Below are positions 34,616 through 43,327 of a stretch of 64,000 bases of DNA, piece by piece. This stretch comes from Pelagicoccus sp. SDUM812003. GTDB taxonomy: Bacteria; Verrucomicrobiota; Verrucomicrobiia; Opitutales; Opitutaceae. The stretch covers positions 496,001 through 560,000 of the forward strand of contig NZ_JARXHY010000001.1 of NCBI RefSeq assembly GCF_031127815.1, given 5' to 3'. The notes under the pieces are model-generated. The model ran no database searches. It was not told where the DNA came from and was given only the letters and a program-made list of their open reading frames with translations. The translations under genes were made by a program, and so were the position numbers. Position 1 is the first letter of the stretch. Each line of letters begins with the position of its first letter.

Positions 34616-35230
34616 CTAGTCCCCGTGCTCCGCGTTCGTGGGATAGATCGGTAGCTTCCAGTCCCAGAGCAAGGCTCCGGCGCGAAGCGTGAAGGTGGCT
34701 GCCATGGCGGCGAGAGTGGCCCATTGCTGGCTCCAGGGCTGCAGGGTCACGAACACCGCGCAGCCTGCGATGGAGGCGGTGGCGTAGAGGCGTTGCTGGT
34801 TGAGCACCATCGGTTGGCGTCCAGCGAGAAGGTCGCGGATCAATCCGCCCGCCACGCTGGTGAGCGTGCCCATGAGGATGGCCACCGCGGCAGTCTGGCC
34901 GTTTTCCAAGGCCTTGGCCGTCCCCATCACCGTGAAGGCGGACAATCCCAGGGCGTCGGACCATAGGATGGTGCCGCGCGGGATGTGGCGTGTGATGCGA
35001 GCGGCGATCAGAGCGCCTGCCCAGGTGCCGAGTATCAGGTACAGGTAGAGCGGGTTCGGAAGCCAGAAAACGGGCACGCCGAGGATGAGATCGCGCAGGG
35101 TGCCGCCGCCCACCGCAGTGACGAAGGCGAGGACGAGCGCTCCGAAGAGATCGAGGTTGTTTCGCCCCGCGGCGAAGACTCCGGTGAGGGCGAAGACGAT
35201 GGTGCCGAAGATGTCGAGAGCGTGCAGCAT
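34616..35230 (-). CDS. TRIC-type trimeric cation channel (YadS/UPF0126 family)
   Basis: A 204-residue inner-membrane protein with about seven helices in two homologous halves. The duplicated Gly-rich signatures VGGGTLRDLILG and AGGLIRDLLAG mark each half, as in prokaryotic TRIC potassium channels. It is monocistronic. Bacterial members conduct monovalent cations in vitro; the physiological role is unsettled. Confidence 0.9.
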   Translation of the reverse strand: MLHALDIFGTIVFALTGVFAAGRNNLDLFGALVLAFVTAVGGGTLRDLILGVPVFWLPNPLYLYLILGTWAGALIAARITRHIPRGTILWSDALGLSAFTVMGTAKALENGQTAAVAILMGTLTSVAGGLIRDLLAGRQPMVLNQQRLYATASIAGCAVFVTLQPWSQQWATLAAMAATFTLRAGALLWDWKLPIYPTNAEHGD

Positions 35231-35349
35231 GATGGAAGCCGCTCAATCGACATCACTCCGCGACGATTGTCGATTTTATCATTCCTCTGAAAACGGGATT
35301 TTCCGTCCCGTCGCGACCGCTTCGCACGACGAGCCGCGCTTGGCTGCGA

Positions 35350-36375
35350 TCAGCTATTGGACTTGAGAAAGCTCAGGTAGGGGGAAACGAAGCGCTCGAA
35401 GGCCTCGATGTGCGGCAGGTGACCGATGCCCTCGAGCTCCACTAGTTCCGAGTTGCGGATGGCCTCGTGGGTCGCCTGCCCGAGTTCGGGATAGTTGCCG
35501 AGTCGAGCCTTGGTCTTCGGGTCCACCATGTCCTTGCCGAGGGCGGTGCGGTCTCGTTGCCCGATGATGAGCAGAGTTGGAACCTCGATCTTGGGAAACT
35601 CGTAGACGACAGGCTGGGCGTAAATCATGTCGTAGGTAAGGGCCTGATTCCAAGCCATGCGAGGGTAGTTCGGACTGTCGAGGTATGCCGCAAGCTGTTC
35701 AACCCATGGGTCGTAGGCATCTTTCCATTTTCCGTCGTAGTATGAAGAAAGCTGATACTCCTTTATCTTTTCCTTGGTCTTACCTAGCTCTCTCTCGTAC
35801 CACTCGTCGATAGGACGGTAGGGGACGCCATCGGCTTTCCAGTCCTCTAGACCGATTGGGTTTAGCAAGGTGAGCGTGTCAGTGGACTCCGGATACATCA
35901 GTGCGAAGCGCCTGGCGATCATTCCACCCATGGAGTGGCCGAGTACGTGAACGGACTCGATTTTCAGCTCCTCCAGCAATCGCTTGGTGTTGAGAGCGAG
36001 CTGGTGAAAACTGTAAGCGTAGTTCTGCGGTTTGCTGGATTTTCCGAAGCCGACCTGATCGGGCATCACCACGCGATAGCCCTGCTCGACGAGGGCCTTG
36101 GCGGTCTCTTCGAAGTAGGATCCGGAGAAGTTCTTTCCGTGCAGGAGCAGCACGCTCTCTCCCCGTTCCCTCGCGTCTGGTTCCTGGTCCATGTAGACCA
36201 TTTCCAGCTGCTGGCGTTGGCTTTCGAACACGAATACGCGCTCGGGAAATGGATACGGATAGCCTTCGAGCCTAATTCCTTGAGCGTGAGCCAAAGCGGT
36301 CGCGCCGAGGGCGAGTAGAACGCAGGCAAGTGGGCTAATGATGTTGGGTTTGCGCAATCGGTTCAGGCGATTCAT
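35350..36375 (-). CDS. Exported alpha/beta-hydrolase
   Basis: A 341-residue alpha/beta-hydrolase with a signal peptide (LACVLLALGATALAHAQG). Motifs: LLLHGKNFSGSYFEET (oxyanion region), DQVGFGKSSKP, nucleophile VLGHSMGGMIARRFALMYP, acid Asp in IIGQRDRTALGKD and a terminal His in LEGIGHLPHIEAFERF. It resembles the periplasmic hydrolases related to haloalkane dehalogenase and epoxide hydrolase cores, but residues for halide binding are not evident. ATG 36375 was chosen for its signal peptide. It lies downstream of a small membrane protein gene on the same strand. Confidence 0.85.
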   Translation of the reverse strand: MNRLNRLRKPNIISPLACVLLALGATALAHAQGIRLEGYPYPFPERVFVFESQRQQLEMVYMDQEPDARERGESVLLLHGKNFSGSYFEETAKALVEQGYRVVMPDQVGFGKSSKPQNYAYSFHQLALNTKRLLEELKIESVHVLGHSMGGMIARRFALMYPESTDTLTLLNPIGLEDWKADGVPYRPIDEWYERELGKTKEKIKEYQLSSYYDGKWKDAYDPWVEQLAAYLDSPNYPRMAWNQALTYDMIYAQPVVYEFPKIEVPTLLIIGQRDRTALGKDMVDPKTKARLGNYPELGQATHEAIRNSELVELEGIGHLPHIEAFERFVSPYLSFLKSNS

Positions 36376-36467
36376 GGCGTCGGGTTTTGAAGGCGTAAAA
36401 CGGGAGGCGTGCGCGGGCCACGCATCACCACGGACTGATGGGTAAGGGAGAATGAATGGCTTAGCAG

Positions 36468-36923
36468 CTAGCTTCTGAACTGTGCCTTTACGCTGGGGCG
36501 TTTCAGACCCAGCAAAGCCATGACGCCGATCGTGCTGCCGATGGGGAAGTAGAACAGGTTCGCGATCGACACCTTGCGCACGAAGGACAGGCTTTTGCCT
36601 TTCAAGGCTTTGAATCCAGCGACGATGGTGAAAATGCCCAGTATCCAGCCAAGGACTACCTGGGTGAGCAATCCGATCGCTACTAGACCGCGAGGCGAGA
36701 ACTCGAAGACGTCCGCTAGCCATCCAAAGGACGCGAAGCCTTCGGCCTGAGGATTCATTTGATTTTCATGGCTGGCTGCGACGAACGCGGAGAACGCGCT
36801 CATCAGCACGTACATGGCGCCCACGTAGATGAGCGTGCAGCCCGCCACCGCGAGGTACCCGCGCGAAGATCTGTTCCTTTGATCCGTTGCTTCTGATTGT
36901 TCCATGTTGGTCTGCTCTTTCAT
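36468..36923 (-). CDS. Hypothetical membrane protein with about four helices
   Basis: A protein of 151 residues (145 if it begins at the ATG at 36905). Hydrophobic segments occur at about 24-47, 73-100 and 115-140. The end GLKRPSVKAQFRS is basic and likely cytoplasmic. I do not recognise the family. It is 92 bp upstream of the exported hydrolase in the same direction. Confidence 0.65.
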   Translation of the reverse strand: MKEQTNMEQSEATDQRNRSSRGYLAVAGCTLIYVGAMYVLMSAFSAFVAASHENQMNPQAEGFASFGWLADVFEFSPRGLVAIGLLTQVVLGWILGIFTIVAGFKALKGKSLSFVRKVSIANLFYFPIGSTIGVMALLGLKRPSVKAQFRS

Positions 36924-37213
36924 GAAAGCTCTAATGCAGGGCATGCGCCATGCTAATGGCCTCGGTTTCCACCTTGGATGCAAGTGACGATTGGCAAGAG
37001 GCTTAGGATGGAAAGCTCTCTATGGGGCAGCGTTTTAGCGGGTTTGCTGGAGGTTGCAAAATGCAGCTGTTTAGGCTCGGGATTGCAGGGAGCGGCGCGC
37101 CTCGATGGAGCTGAAAGTGGCGGCATTGAGGGGCGGCGCGCGTAGGGTCGCCTTGGCGAACAAGACGACCCCGTTTTCGTTGATTCTTACTTCGAGCGGT
37201 TTCCGCGGCTGAG

Positions 37214-38986
37214 CTAGCGGGCTAGGAAATCTCGAATGGATTGGCGGAGAAACCCCAGTCTGCCAGCGTCGCCTTTGAGTGTTGCGGAGAGGTAGTTCTT
37301 GGTCTGCTCGAAGGTGATGTGCGGAGGAATGGTGGGAACCTCGGGATCGGTGAGGGCGTCGATAACGAACGGACGATCCGCCTGCAGCGCCTCGTCCCAG
37401 ATCTCGCCTATTTGGTCCGGGTTGTCGGTACGACGGCCCGCGAGACCAAGGTCGCGGGCGAACTTCGCGTAGTCCATATCGGGGATCTTTTGCGAAGCTT
37501 CGAATTTCGGGTCGCCCTCCATGGCTCGCATCTCCCATGTCACTTGGGCGAGGTCCTGATTGTTCAAGACCAGGATGACCAGCCGAGGATCGTCCCAGCT
37601 TTGCCAGTACTTGGAAATCGTAATGAGATTTGTGATACCGAGCATTTGCATGGCTCCGTCTCCGATCAGGGCGAAGGGCACGCGGTCCGGGTATGCCATC
37701 TTCGCTGCGATAGCGTAGGGAACGGCGGGGCACATGGATGCCAGCTTGCCTGATAGGGACGCCTTCATCCCCTCGCGAATCTTGATATCGCGAGCGAACC
37801 AGTTGGCGGCGGTGCCGGAGTCAGCGCAGAGAATCGCCTTGTCGGGCAGACGGGAGGAGAGCTCCCAGAAAACGCGCTGCGGATTGATCGGATTGGCTTT
37901 CTGGTGGGCCCGCTCCTCCAGTTTCTTCCACCAATCAGCCACGTTGGCTTCGATGCCTTCTCGCCACTCGTCGCGTTTCTTTGTTTCCAGCAGGGGCAGC
38001 AGCTCGGCGAGCGTGCTTTTCGCATCGCCGGTGAGGTTCTTCTCCATCGGGTAGAAGACGGATTGCGACTTTCCTTGGATGTCGATCTGCACCCCGCGCG
38101 CCTGCCCGTTATCTGGCAGAAACTCCGTGTAAGGAAACGAGGTGCCGACCATGAGCAAGGTGTCGCACTCCTTCATCATCTTGGCGCTAGGTTCCGTACC
38201 CAATAGGCCGATACAACCGGTCACGAAAGGGCGATCGTCCGGCAGAACCGCCTTGCCCAGCAGGGCTTTGGCGACGCCGGCTTGCAGTTTTTCCGCGACC
38301 TGCTCGAGCTCTTTGCTCGCTTCCAAGCAGCCCGCGCCGGCGAGAATGGCGACGCGCTTGCCGGAGTTGAGGATCTCCGCGGCGATGGCCAGGTCCGACT
38401 TTTGCGGAATCACCTTGGGCCGAGCGTAGCCGGTGGCCGATCGGGCCACGTCGTGCGCGGGTTCGATCTCGCTCGGCATATCGAGGGTTTGCACGTCGCT
38501 CGGCAAGATCACAGTGCACACGCCTCGGCGGTCCTGAGCGATGCGCAGGGCGCGGTCCATAACCACCGGCGCCTGTTCCGGCACGTTGATCGTCTCCACG
38601 TATTCGCTGACGTCGGCGAAGAGTCCGGATAGGTTGACTTCCTGCAGGGAGTTGCTGCCCATGGCGTGGCGCGGCTTTTGTCCGACGATCGCCACCACCG
38701 GCTGATGGTCCAGTTTGGCGTCGTAGAGCCCGTTCAGCAAATGGATGGCGCCGGGGCCCCCGGTGGCGATGCAGACTCCCGGATTTCCTGTGAACTTGGA
38801 ATGGGCGCAGGCCATGAAGGCGGCGGATTCCTCGTGTCGGGTTTGAATGAACTCCATGAACTCGCGCTTGCGTCGCAAGGCTGCCATGGCTCCGTTGATT
38901 CCGTCTCCGGAGTATCCATACACCCGCTCGACCTTCCAGTCGATCAGTCGCTGTATGATGAAATCTGATACATTCTGCTTGCTCAT
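37214..38986 (-). CDS. ThDP-dependent pyruvate oxidase/dehydrogenase-like enzyme
   Basis: A 590-residue member of the PoxB/acetolactate-synthase superfamily. The catalytic Glu is in TRHEESAAFMA; the GDGAMQMLGITNLITISKYW to LVILVLNNQDLAQVTWEM region is the ThDP/Mg motif (GDGX25-NN). The central FAD-binding domain and the segment KASLSGKLASMCPAVPYAIAAKMAYP match pyruvate oxidases. The C-terminus lacks the membrane-binding amphipathic peptide of E. coli PoxB, so a soluble enzyme is likely. The start overlaps the stop of the upstream aldo-keto reductase by 4 bp, so both are one operon and could act on related 2-oxo or aldehyde metabolites. Confidence 0.88.
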   Translation of the reverse strand: MSKQNVSDFIIQRLIDWKVERVYGYSGDGINGAMAALRRKREFMEFIQTRHEESAAFMACAHSKFTGNPGVCIATGGPGAIHLLNGLYDAKLDHQPVVAIVGQKPRHAMGSNSLQEVNLSGLFADVSEYVETINVPEQAPVVMDRALRIAQDRRGVCTVILPSDVQTLDMPSEIEPAHDVARSATGYARPKVIPQKSDLAIAAEILNSGKRVAILAGAGCLEASKELEQVAEKLQAGVAKALLGKAVLPDDRPFVTGCIGLLGTEPSAKMMKECDTLLMVGTSFPYTEFLPDNGQARGVQIDIQGKSQSVFYPMEKNLTGDAKSTLAELLPLLETKKRDEWREGIEANVADWWKKLEERAHQKANPINPQRVFWELSSRLPDKAILCADSGTAANWFARDIKIREGMKASLSGKLASMCPAVPYAIAAKMAYPDRVPFALIGDGAMQMLGITNLITISKYWQSWDDPRLVILVLNNQDLAQVTWEMRAMEGDPKFEASQKIPDMDYAKFARDLGLAGRRTDNPDQIGEIWDEALQADRPFVIDALTDPEVPTIPPHITFEQTKNYLSATLKGDAGRLGFLRQSIRDFLAR

Positions 38987-39846
38987 GACGAATCTCCCTT
39001 CTCCTCCCAATCCGGAGCGAAGTCCGGATCGACCTGTCGTCGATCCTTGGGCAGGTTGGCGATGCGGCGCTGATCCGCTTCATCGAGCTCGAAGTCGAAG
39101 ATGTCGAAGTTGCCTTCGATGTGCTCAGGTGAGGACGAGCGTGGGATGGCGAGAACGTTGTCCTGTTCGATCAGCCAGCGCAGGGCCACTTGGCCAGGCG
39201 ACTTGCCGTGCTTATCCGCGATTTGCTCAAGCTCGGGTTCGTCCATCACGTTGCCTTGAGCCAGTGGCGAGTAGGCGGTGAGCGCGGTATCGTTCTCTCG
39301 AGCCAGCTGCAGCAGGTCTTCCTGGTCGAGCAGTGGATGGTATTCCACTTGGTTGCAGAAGACCTCCGAACGTTTCACGGCCTCCTCGAACAGGCTCGGC
39401 GGAAAGTTGCTCACGCCGAAGTGCCGGATCTTTTCCGCCTCCTGTAGGTTGTGCAGGGTATCCAGGCATTGCGGCAGAGGGATTTGCTTGTTCGGCCAGT
39501 GGATCAAGGCCAGGTCGAGGTAGTCGACCTGAAGCTCGACCAGACTTTTTTCGATCTCGCTGACCAGCAGCTCCGGTTCGAGGTCCTCCCACCAGACTTT
39601 GCTGGTGAGGAAGATTTGATCTCGGTCGACGGAGGAACGCCGGATACCCCAGCCAACCTCTTGCTCGTTTCCGTAGACGCGGGCGGTATCGATGTGCCGG
39701 TAGCCGGTTTCCAAGGCGGTCTTCACCGAGGTCGAGCAGGTTTCGTCTTCCAGCTCGTAGGTGCCGAATCCGAGCGTGGGCACGTCCTCACCGCGGATGC
39801 GCTTCGTGAACAATGGGGCGCGTAGTGTTTCAGTGGTAGCAATCAT
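38983..39846 (-). CDS. Aldo-keto reductase
   Basis: A 287-residue NADPH-dependent AKR (2,5-diketo-gluconate-reductase-like). The tetrad is visible: Asp and Tyr in TGYRHIDTARVYGNE, Lys in FLTSKVW, His in LALIHWPNK. IPRSSSPEHIEGNFDIFDFEL is the usual C-terminal cofactor-binding segment. Its stop overlaps the start of the pyruvate-oxidase-like gene, so it is the first gene of a two-gene operon. ATG 39846 was chosen; the frame upstream is open but not AKR-like. Likely role is aldehyde detoxification or sugar reduction. Confidence 0.9.
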   Translation of the reverse strand: MIATTETLRAPLFTKRIRGEDVPTLGFGTYELEDETCSTSVKTALETGYRHIDTARVYGNEQEVGWGIRRSSVDRDQIFLTSKVWWEDLEPELLVSEIEKSLVELQVDYLDLALIHWPNKQIPLPQCLDTLHNLQEAEKIRHFGVSNFPPSLFEEAVKRSEVFCNQVEYHPLLDQEDLLQLARENDTALTAYSPLAQGNVMDEPELEQIADKHGKSPGQVALRWLIEQDNVLAIPRSSSPEHIEGNFDIFDFELDEADQRRIANLPKDRRQVDPDFAPDWEEKGDSS

Positions 39847-39924
39847 GCCCCGGGGAGTGCAGAGCGCGCGCCAACACTGCGCCCCCTGTGCGGCGGTAGG
39901 GTATCCTGCAGATTGCAGCCCGGT

Positions 39925-39943
39925 CCCTTGCAGCCTGCAAGGG
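39925..39943. promoter_or_regulatory. Short perfect hairpin upstream of the AKR gene
   Basis: CCCTTGCA (39925-39932) and TGCAAGGG (39936-39943) form an 8-bp stem with a 3-base loop, about 80 bp before the AKR start. Related TGCAG half-sites occur just to its left (39906-39918). It could be an operator for the AKR/oxidase operon or a terminator of the DUF2264 side; there is no T-run. Confidence 0.35.
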
Positions 39944-40037
39944 TGGCGTCGCCTTTTGGGGCTGACCTCTCCCTTGACCGGGTAAACGGGAAACGCGACT
40001 GCGGGGATGGCTGCTGTTTGCGCCGAGCGTGACGGTT

Positions 40038-41297
40038 CTAGTACTCCACCGAATAGTCCTTGCGGAAGGGGCGTCCGGAGAAGGCCAATTTCTGCGTCCA
40101 ATCCTGACTTGGCTCGGTCCAGTAGGCGTCGTCCGCCGGCAGACCGAGCGGCAGAAAGCTGGCGGTGGTGATGTACATGCTGCCGGAGTTCGAGTACCAG
40201 TCGCCGAGAGCGAGGTCGCCTCCGGCGAAACCGATGCGCAGGTAGCCGTCTTCGGTGAAGTTGCTGGGGTGGGAGAAGATGGCTTCGTGCACGGCCCGGA
40301 GGGCGGAGCGCACGCGGCCGCTAGGCAGCGTTTCCGGCAGCTGCTTCTTCAGGGCCAGCTGGGCCAGCAGCTGGAAGGCGGTGGTGCGGTAGGTGAGGGA
40401 ACGTCCGATCGGCGGGTAGGTGCCGCTCGGGGAAATGAGGCGCTCCAGGTGTTCGGCGAAGCGTTGGCTGCGCTTCAGCTGAAGATCGTACACGTCCTGA
40501 ATGTCGCCGTGCCAGTAGTAGGTGTCGTGGGCGGTCATGACCTCGAGGATGTCGAGAAGCATGGGGTGGATGACATAGGAGTTGTAGTAGTCGAAAGCGA
40601 AATGCTGGCCGTCGGCGAACCAGCCGTCTCCCACGTACCACTCCTGAAACTTGCGAAGCGTGAGCTCCAGGCGGATCGGGTCGTACTGCTCGCCGACCTG
40701 CATGAGAAAAGCCTCGTTCATAGCGGCGAAGAGCAGCCAGTTGGTGTAGGGCGGACTGACGCGCCGCAGGGATTTTATCGCTGCGACGATGCGTTGCTGG
40801 GTCTTCCTGCTTTGCTGTTCCCAGAGGAATGGAGCGCGCAGCATGGCTTGGGTGTAGTAGGCGGAGTCCACCAGGAGCTGGCCGTGATCCAGCTCCCAGT
40901 TGAAGTAGTCGGAGCTCTGCGGATCAACCGAGTGTTCGTAGGCGAGCAGGGCCATTTCGCGCAGCGCGTCTCGGGCCGCTAGGTCCGGTCCAGGCGCTGT
41001 GTTGGCGAGCCATGGGGCGGCGCCGGCGATGGTCCGGCCGAAGCATTCCAGATGCACGATGCGGTTGTCGCGGCCGTCGGTGTTGGTATTGACCTCGATC
41101 GGGAAGTCGCTGTGGAAGCGCTCGCTGGCGAAGAGCTCCAGGACCGGGCCGGAGATCTTTTGCAGCAGGGAGGAGAAGTAGGCGTAGTCGTCCTGAGTCT
41201 GCGAAGCGGGCGGTTTCTGCTGAGCGAGGGCGGTCTTGCCCAAGGCGGTGAGGGCGCCGCTGGCGGTGGCGGCAGCTAGGAAGTCTCTTCGTTTCAT
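40038..41297 (-). CDS. Tat-exported DUF2264 protein
   Basis: A 419-residue protein with a Tat-like signal (MKRRDFLAAATASGALTALG) and an (alpha/alpha) toroid body characteristic of DUF2264: FGRTIAGAAPWLA, NWLLFAAMNEAFLM, YVGDGWFADGQHFAFDYYNSYVIHP and YRTTAFQLLAQLAL. DUF2264 proteins are linked to degradation of uronic-acid-containing or unsaturated oligosaccharides. The gene is monocistronic. Placement in a glycan-degrading genome fits a hydrolase role, but the catalytic residues cannot be assigned by eye. Confidence 0.85.
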   Translation of the reverse strand: MKRRDFLAAATASGALTALGKTALAQQKPPASQTQDDYAYFSSLLQKISGPVLELFASERFHSDFPIEVNTNTDGRDNRIVHLECFGRTIAGAAPWLANTAPGPDLAARDALREMALLAYEHSVDPQSSDYFNWELDHGQLLVDSAYYTQAMLRAPFLWEQQSRKTQQRIVAAIKSLRRVSPPYTNWLLFAAMNEAFLMQVGEQYDPIRLELTLRKFQEWYVGDGWFADGQHFAFDYYNSYVIHPMLLDILEVMTAHDTYYWHGDIQDVYDLQLKRSQRFAEHLERLISPSGTYPPIGRSLTYRTTAFQLLAQLALKKQLPETLPSGRVRSALRAVHEAIFSHPSNFTEDGYLRIGFAGGDLALGDWYSNSGSMYITTASFLPLGLPADDAYWTEPSQDWTQKLAFSGRPFRKDYSVEY

Positions 41298-41428
41298 GGA
41301 GTATCGGGGGTAGAAAACGAATGCCGACCCTGGGACGGATTCGCTCGCCCCGCAAGCGCGTTTCTCCGCGAAAAGTATTCGAAAGTTGGATGCGGCTCTC
41401 GAATCGCCAGCTGAAGGAGGACTGCGGG

Positions 41429-43237
41429 TCAGCCCGCCGCCGAGATGCTATCCGGTTCCTCGAGTCCGTACTGCAGCACTTCGATGAGGCTTTTCAAGTG
41501 GCTGTCATGGGTGGCGGAGACGGAAACGGGTGGGAGCTCGTAGGTGATGACGTGGTAGCCGTTCTCCTTGGCCCAGCTGCCGAAGGATCCGGGCGTTTCG
41601 TATCCAATATCTCCCACAAGGGGCAGTTTCGCGGTCTTGGCGAGCCGATAGCCCAACGGACTGTATTCGGGATCGTCGATGCAAGCCAGAGGCGCGTGCA
41701 AAGCGATCACGCATTTCGGATCAAGCGTTTCGACCAGCTGGATCAAGGCTTTGGTTTCCGGCTCGGAGGCAGGTTCGCTGCCGGTGGAAAAGGAGACGCG
41801 TCCCCCGTCGGGTGCCCATTTCGCGGAAACGGCGCCGGGTCTCCAGTTGGAGCTTGGAAAGTTCCTGTTCAGCTCCACGCCGCGGGCGTTTCCACGTGTG
41901 CCGAGCAAGGTGCCGTCCGGGTTGGCGCAGAGCGCTACGGCGCAGCGCTGAGGTGGCGACTCCAGGCTGCGAAGGGCTTTGGAGAGCAAGGCGGTAGTCT
42001 CTGATTCCTCTCCGTGGATGGAGGCGAAGATAAGGACGTCGCACTGTCCGCTGGACGGCAGAAACACTTCGAGGGGAATCTTATTCAACGAATAGCCGTA
42101 GATTTCGGAGAGGAAGGGGATGGTGCCGCGTCGATCCATCGGGCGTTCAACCGTTGCGGGTGAGTTCCAGTAGTCGATCAAGGGAGTGGCGCCCAGCCCT
42201 CGTGGGTTGTCGGAATTTGAGAACGAAAGCTGTCCTCGTTTTTCCGATACGCCGGTGAATGGGTCGTTTGAAGTCAAGAGAGCTCCGTCCAGATCGAGCC
42301 AATCGACATCCGGCGCGAGGTGAAGGGCCGCCGCGATGCCGAGGCTGCTTTCGATCATGCAGCCGAGCAGGATCTTCAATTCGTGTTTGCGGGCTTCTTC
42401 GAGCAGCTCGCGAGCCGGGGCCAGCCCTCCTGTTTTGACCAGTTTCAGGTTGATGCCGTGAAAGCCGCTGGCGCATCGAGCCAGATCCTCAACGCCTTGG
42501 AAGGATTCATCGGCGACCAATGGCAGCGGGCTGCGTTCCTTAAGCCAAACCAGATCTTCCGGCGGCGTATCGCGCGGCATCGGTTGCTCGATGAATTCGA
42601 TGGGACCAAACGAAAGGGCGGTTTCGATTTGCCTGAGGGCTCGCTCCTTGTCGGCCCACGCTTCGTTTCCGTCGATGCGGACGAGGGCTTCCGGACTTAC
42701 GGAGCGAAAGGCTCTCAAGGCCTCCGCGAGATCCGTTTTGCCGGCTTTGAGTTTTATGATAGGAAATCGCGAGGCGTCCTCCGCTGCGCAGATCAGCTCG
42801 CGCGGATCCGAAATGCCGATACTAAACGAGCTAGGTTGCAGGGTCGTGATTGAGGGCGAAGCTCCTCGCTGAAGCATGGGCTGGGCAGCGGACCCTACCG
42901 CTTTGTCGGCTCCGTCGTGCAGCGCCAGGTCGACCATGGAGCGAGCGGCGAAATTGCCCGAATGGGAATGCAGGTAGTCGAGGCTTTGCCCGATGGAGCG
43001 AAACGAAAGGCGGCTCCAGTCGATCTGTCGCAGAAATGCCAATACGCTCAGCAGGGATTCGCCGTAGGTGCTCACTGGGGACGCTTCGCCGAATCCTATG
43101 ACTCCGGTCTCGTCCGTCAGCTTCAGCAGCCAGACCCCTTTCTGAGAGATGCCGTTTCCGTTTGGCCCAAGGCGACTGGCGATGGCCCAAGGGCGTTTCA
43201 ATCGAAGCGGATAAAGGCAGAGGGACGGCGTGAGCAT
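41429..43237 (-). CDS. Fusion of L-Ala-D/L-Glu epimerase and murein peptide amidase (MpaA-like)
   Basis: A 602-residue two-enzyme fusion. Residues 1-360 are an enolase-superfamily epimerase of the YcjG/YkfB type: K162-L-K164 (base), metal ligands D189 (VRIDGNE), E217 (EFIEQP) and D243 (LVADES), and K265 in INLKLVKTGG. Residues about 370-595 are an M14 carboxypeptidase of the MpaA type: zinc ligands H408 and E411 in HGEE, H514 in ALHAP, catalytic E567 in TYELPP. In E. coli the separate mpaA and ycjG genes are neighbours and act in sequence: MpaA cuts D-Glu-meso-DAP, giving L-Ala-D-Glu for the epimerase. No signal peptide is seen, so it should recycle murein peptides in the cytoplasm. Confidence 0.9.
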   Translation of the reverse strand: MLTPSLCLYPLRLKRPWAIASRLGPNGNGISQKGVWLLKLTDETGVIGFGEASPVSTYGESLLSVLAFLRQIDWSRLSFRSIGQSLDYLHSHSGNFAARSMVDLALHDGADKAVGSAAQPMLQRGASPSITTLQPSSFSIGISDPRELICAAEDASRFPIIKLKAGKTDLAEALRAFRSVSPEALVRIDGNEAWADKERALRQIETALSFGPIEFIEQPMPRDTPPEDLVWLKERSPLPLVADESFQGVEDLARCASGFHGINLKLVKTGGLAPARELLEEARKHELKILLGCMIESSLGIAAALHLAPDVDWLDLDGALLTSNDPFTGVSEKRGQLSFSNSDNPRGLGATPLIDYWNSPATVERPMDRRGTIPFLSEIYGYSLNKIPLEVFLPSSGQCDVLIFASIHGEESETTALLSKALRSLESPPQRCAVALCANPDGTLLGTRGNARGVELNRNFPSSNWRPGAVSAKWAPDGGRVSFSTGSEPASEPETKALIQLVETLDPKCVIALHAPLACIDDPEYSPLGYRLAKTAKLPLVGDIGYETPGSFGSWAKENGYHVITYELPPVSVSATHDSHLKSLIEVLQYGLEEPDSISAAG

Positions 43238-43327
43238 GGGCTGGGAGCAGCAGGATTTCAGCCAGCTGGGGAGCGAGAGTCGAGAACTCGCTCATCGTGG
43301 AGCCTTCGCCGCCGCCTGGATCCTGCC

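Noticed and set aside
37071-37213. C-terminal end of a minus frame with coding-like third-base use after the pyruvate-oxidase gene
   Set aside because: No start codon lies within this piece and the rest of the frame is a shadow of the oxidase gene; it could be a gene remnant but cannot be supported.
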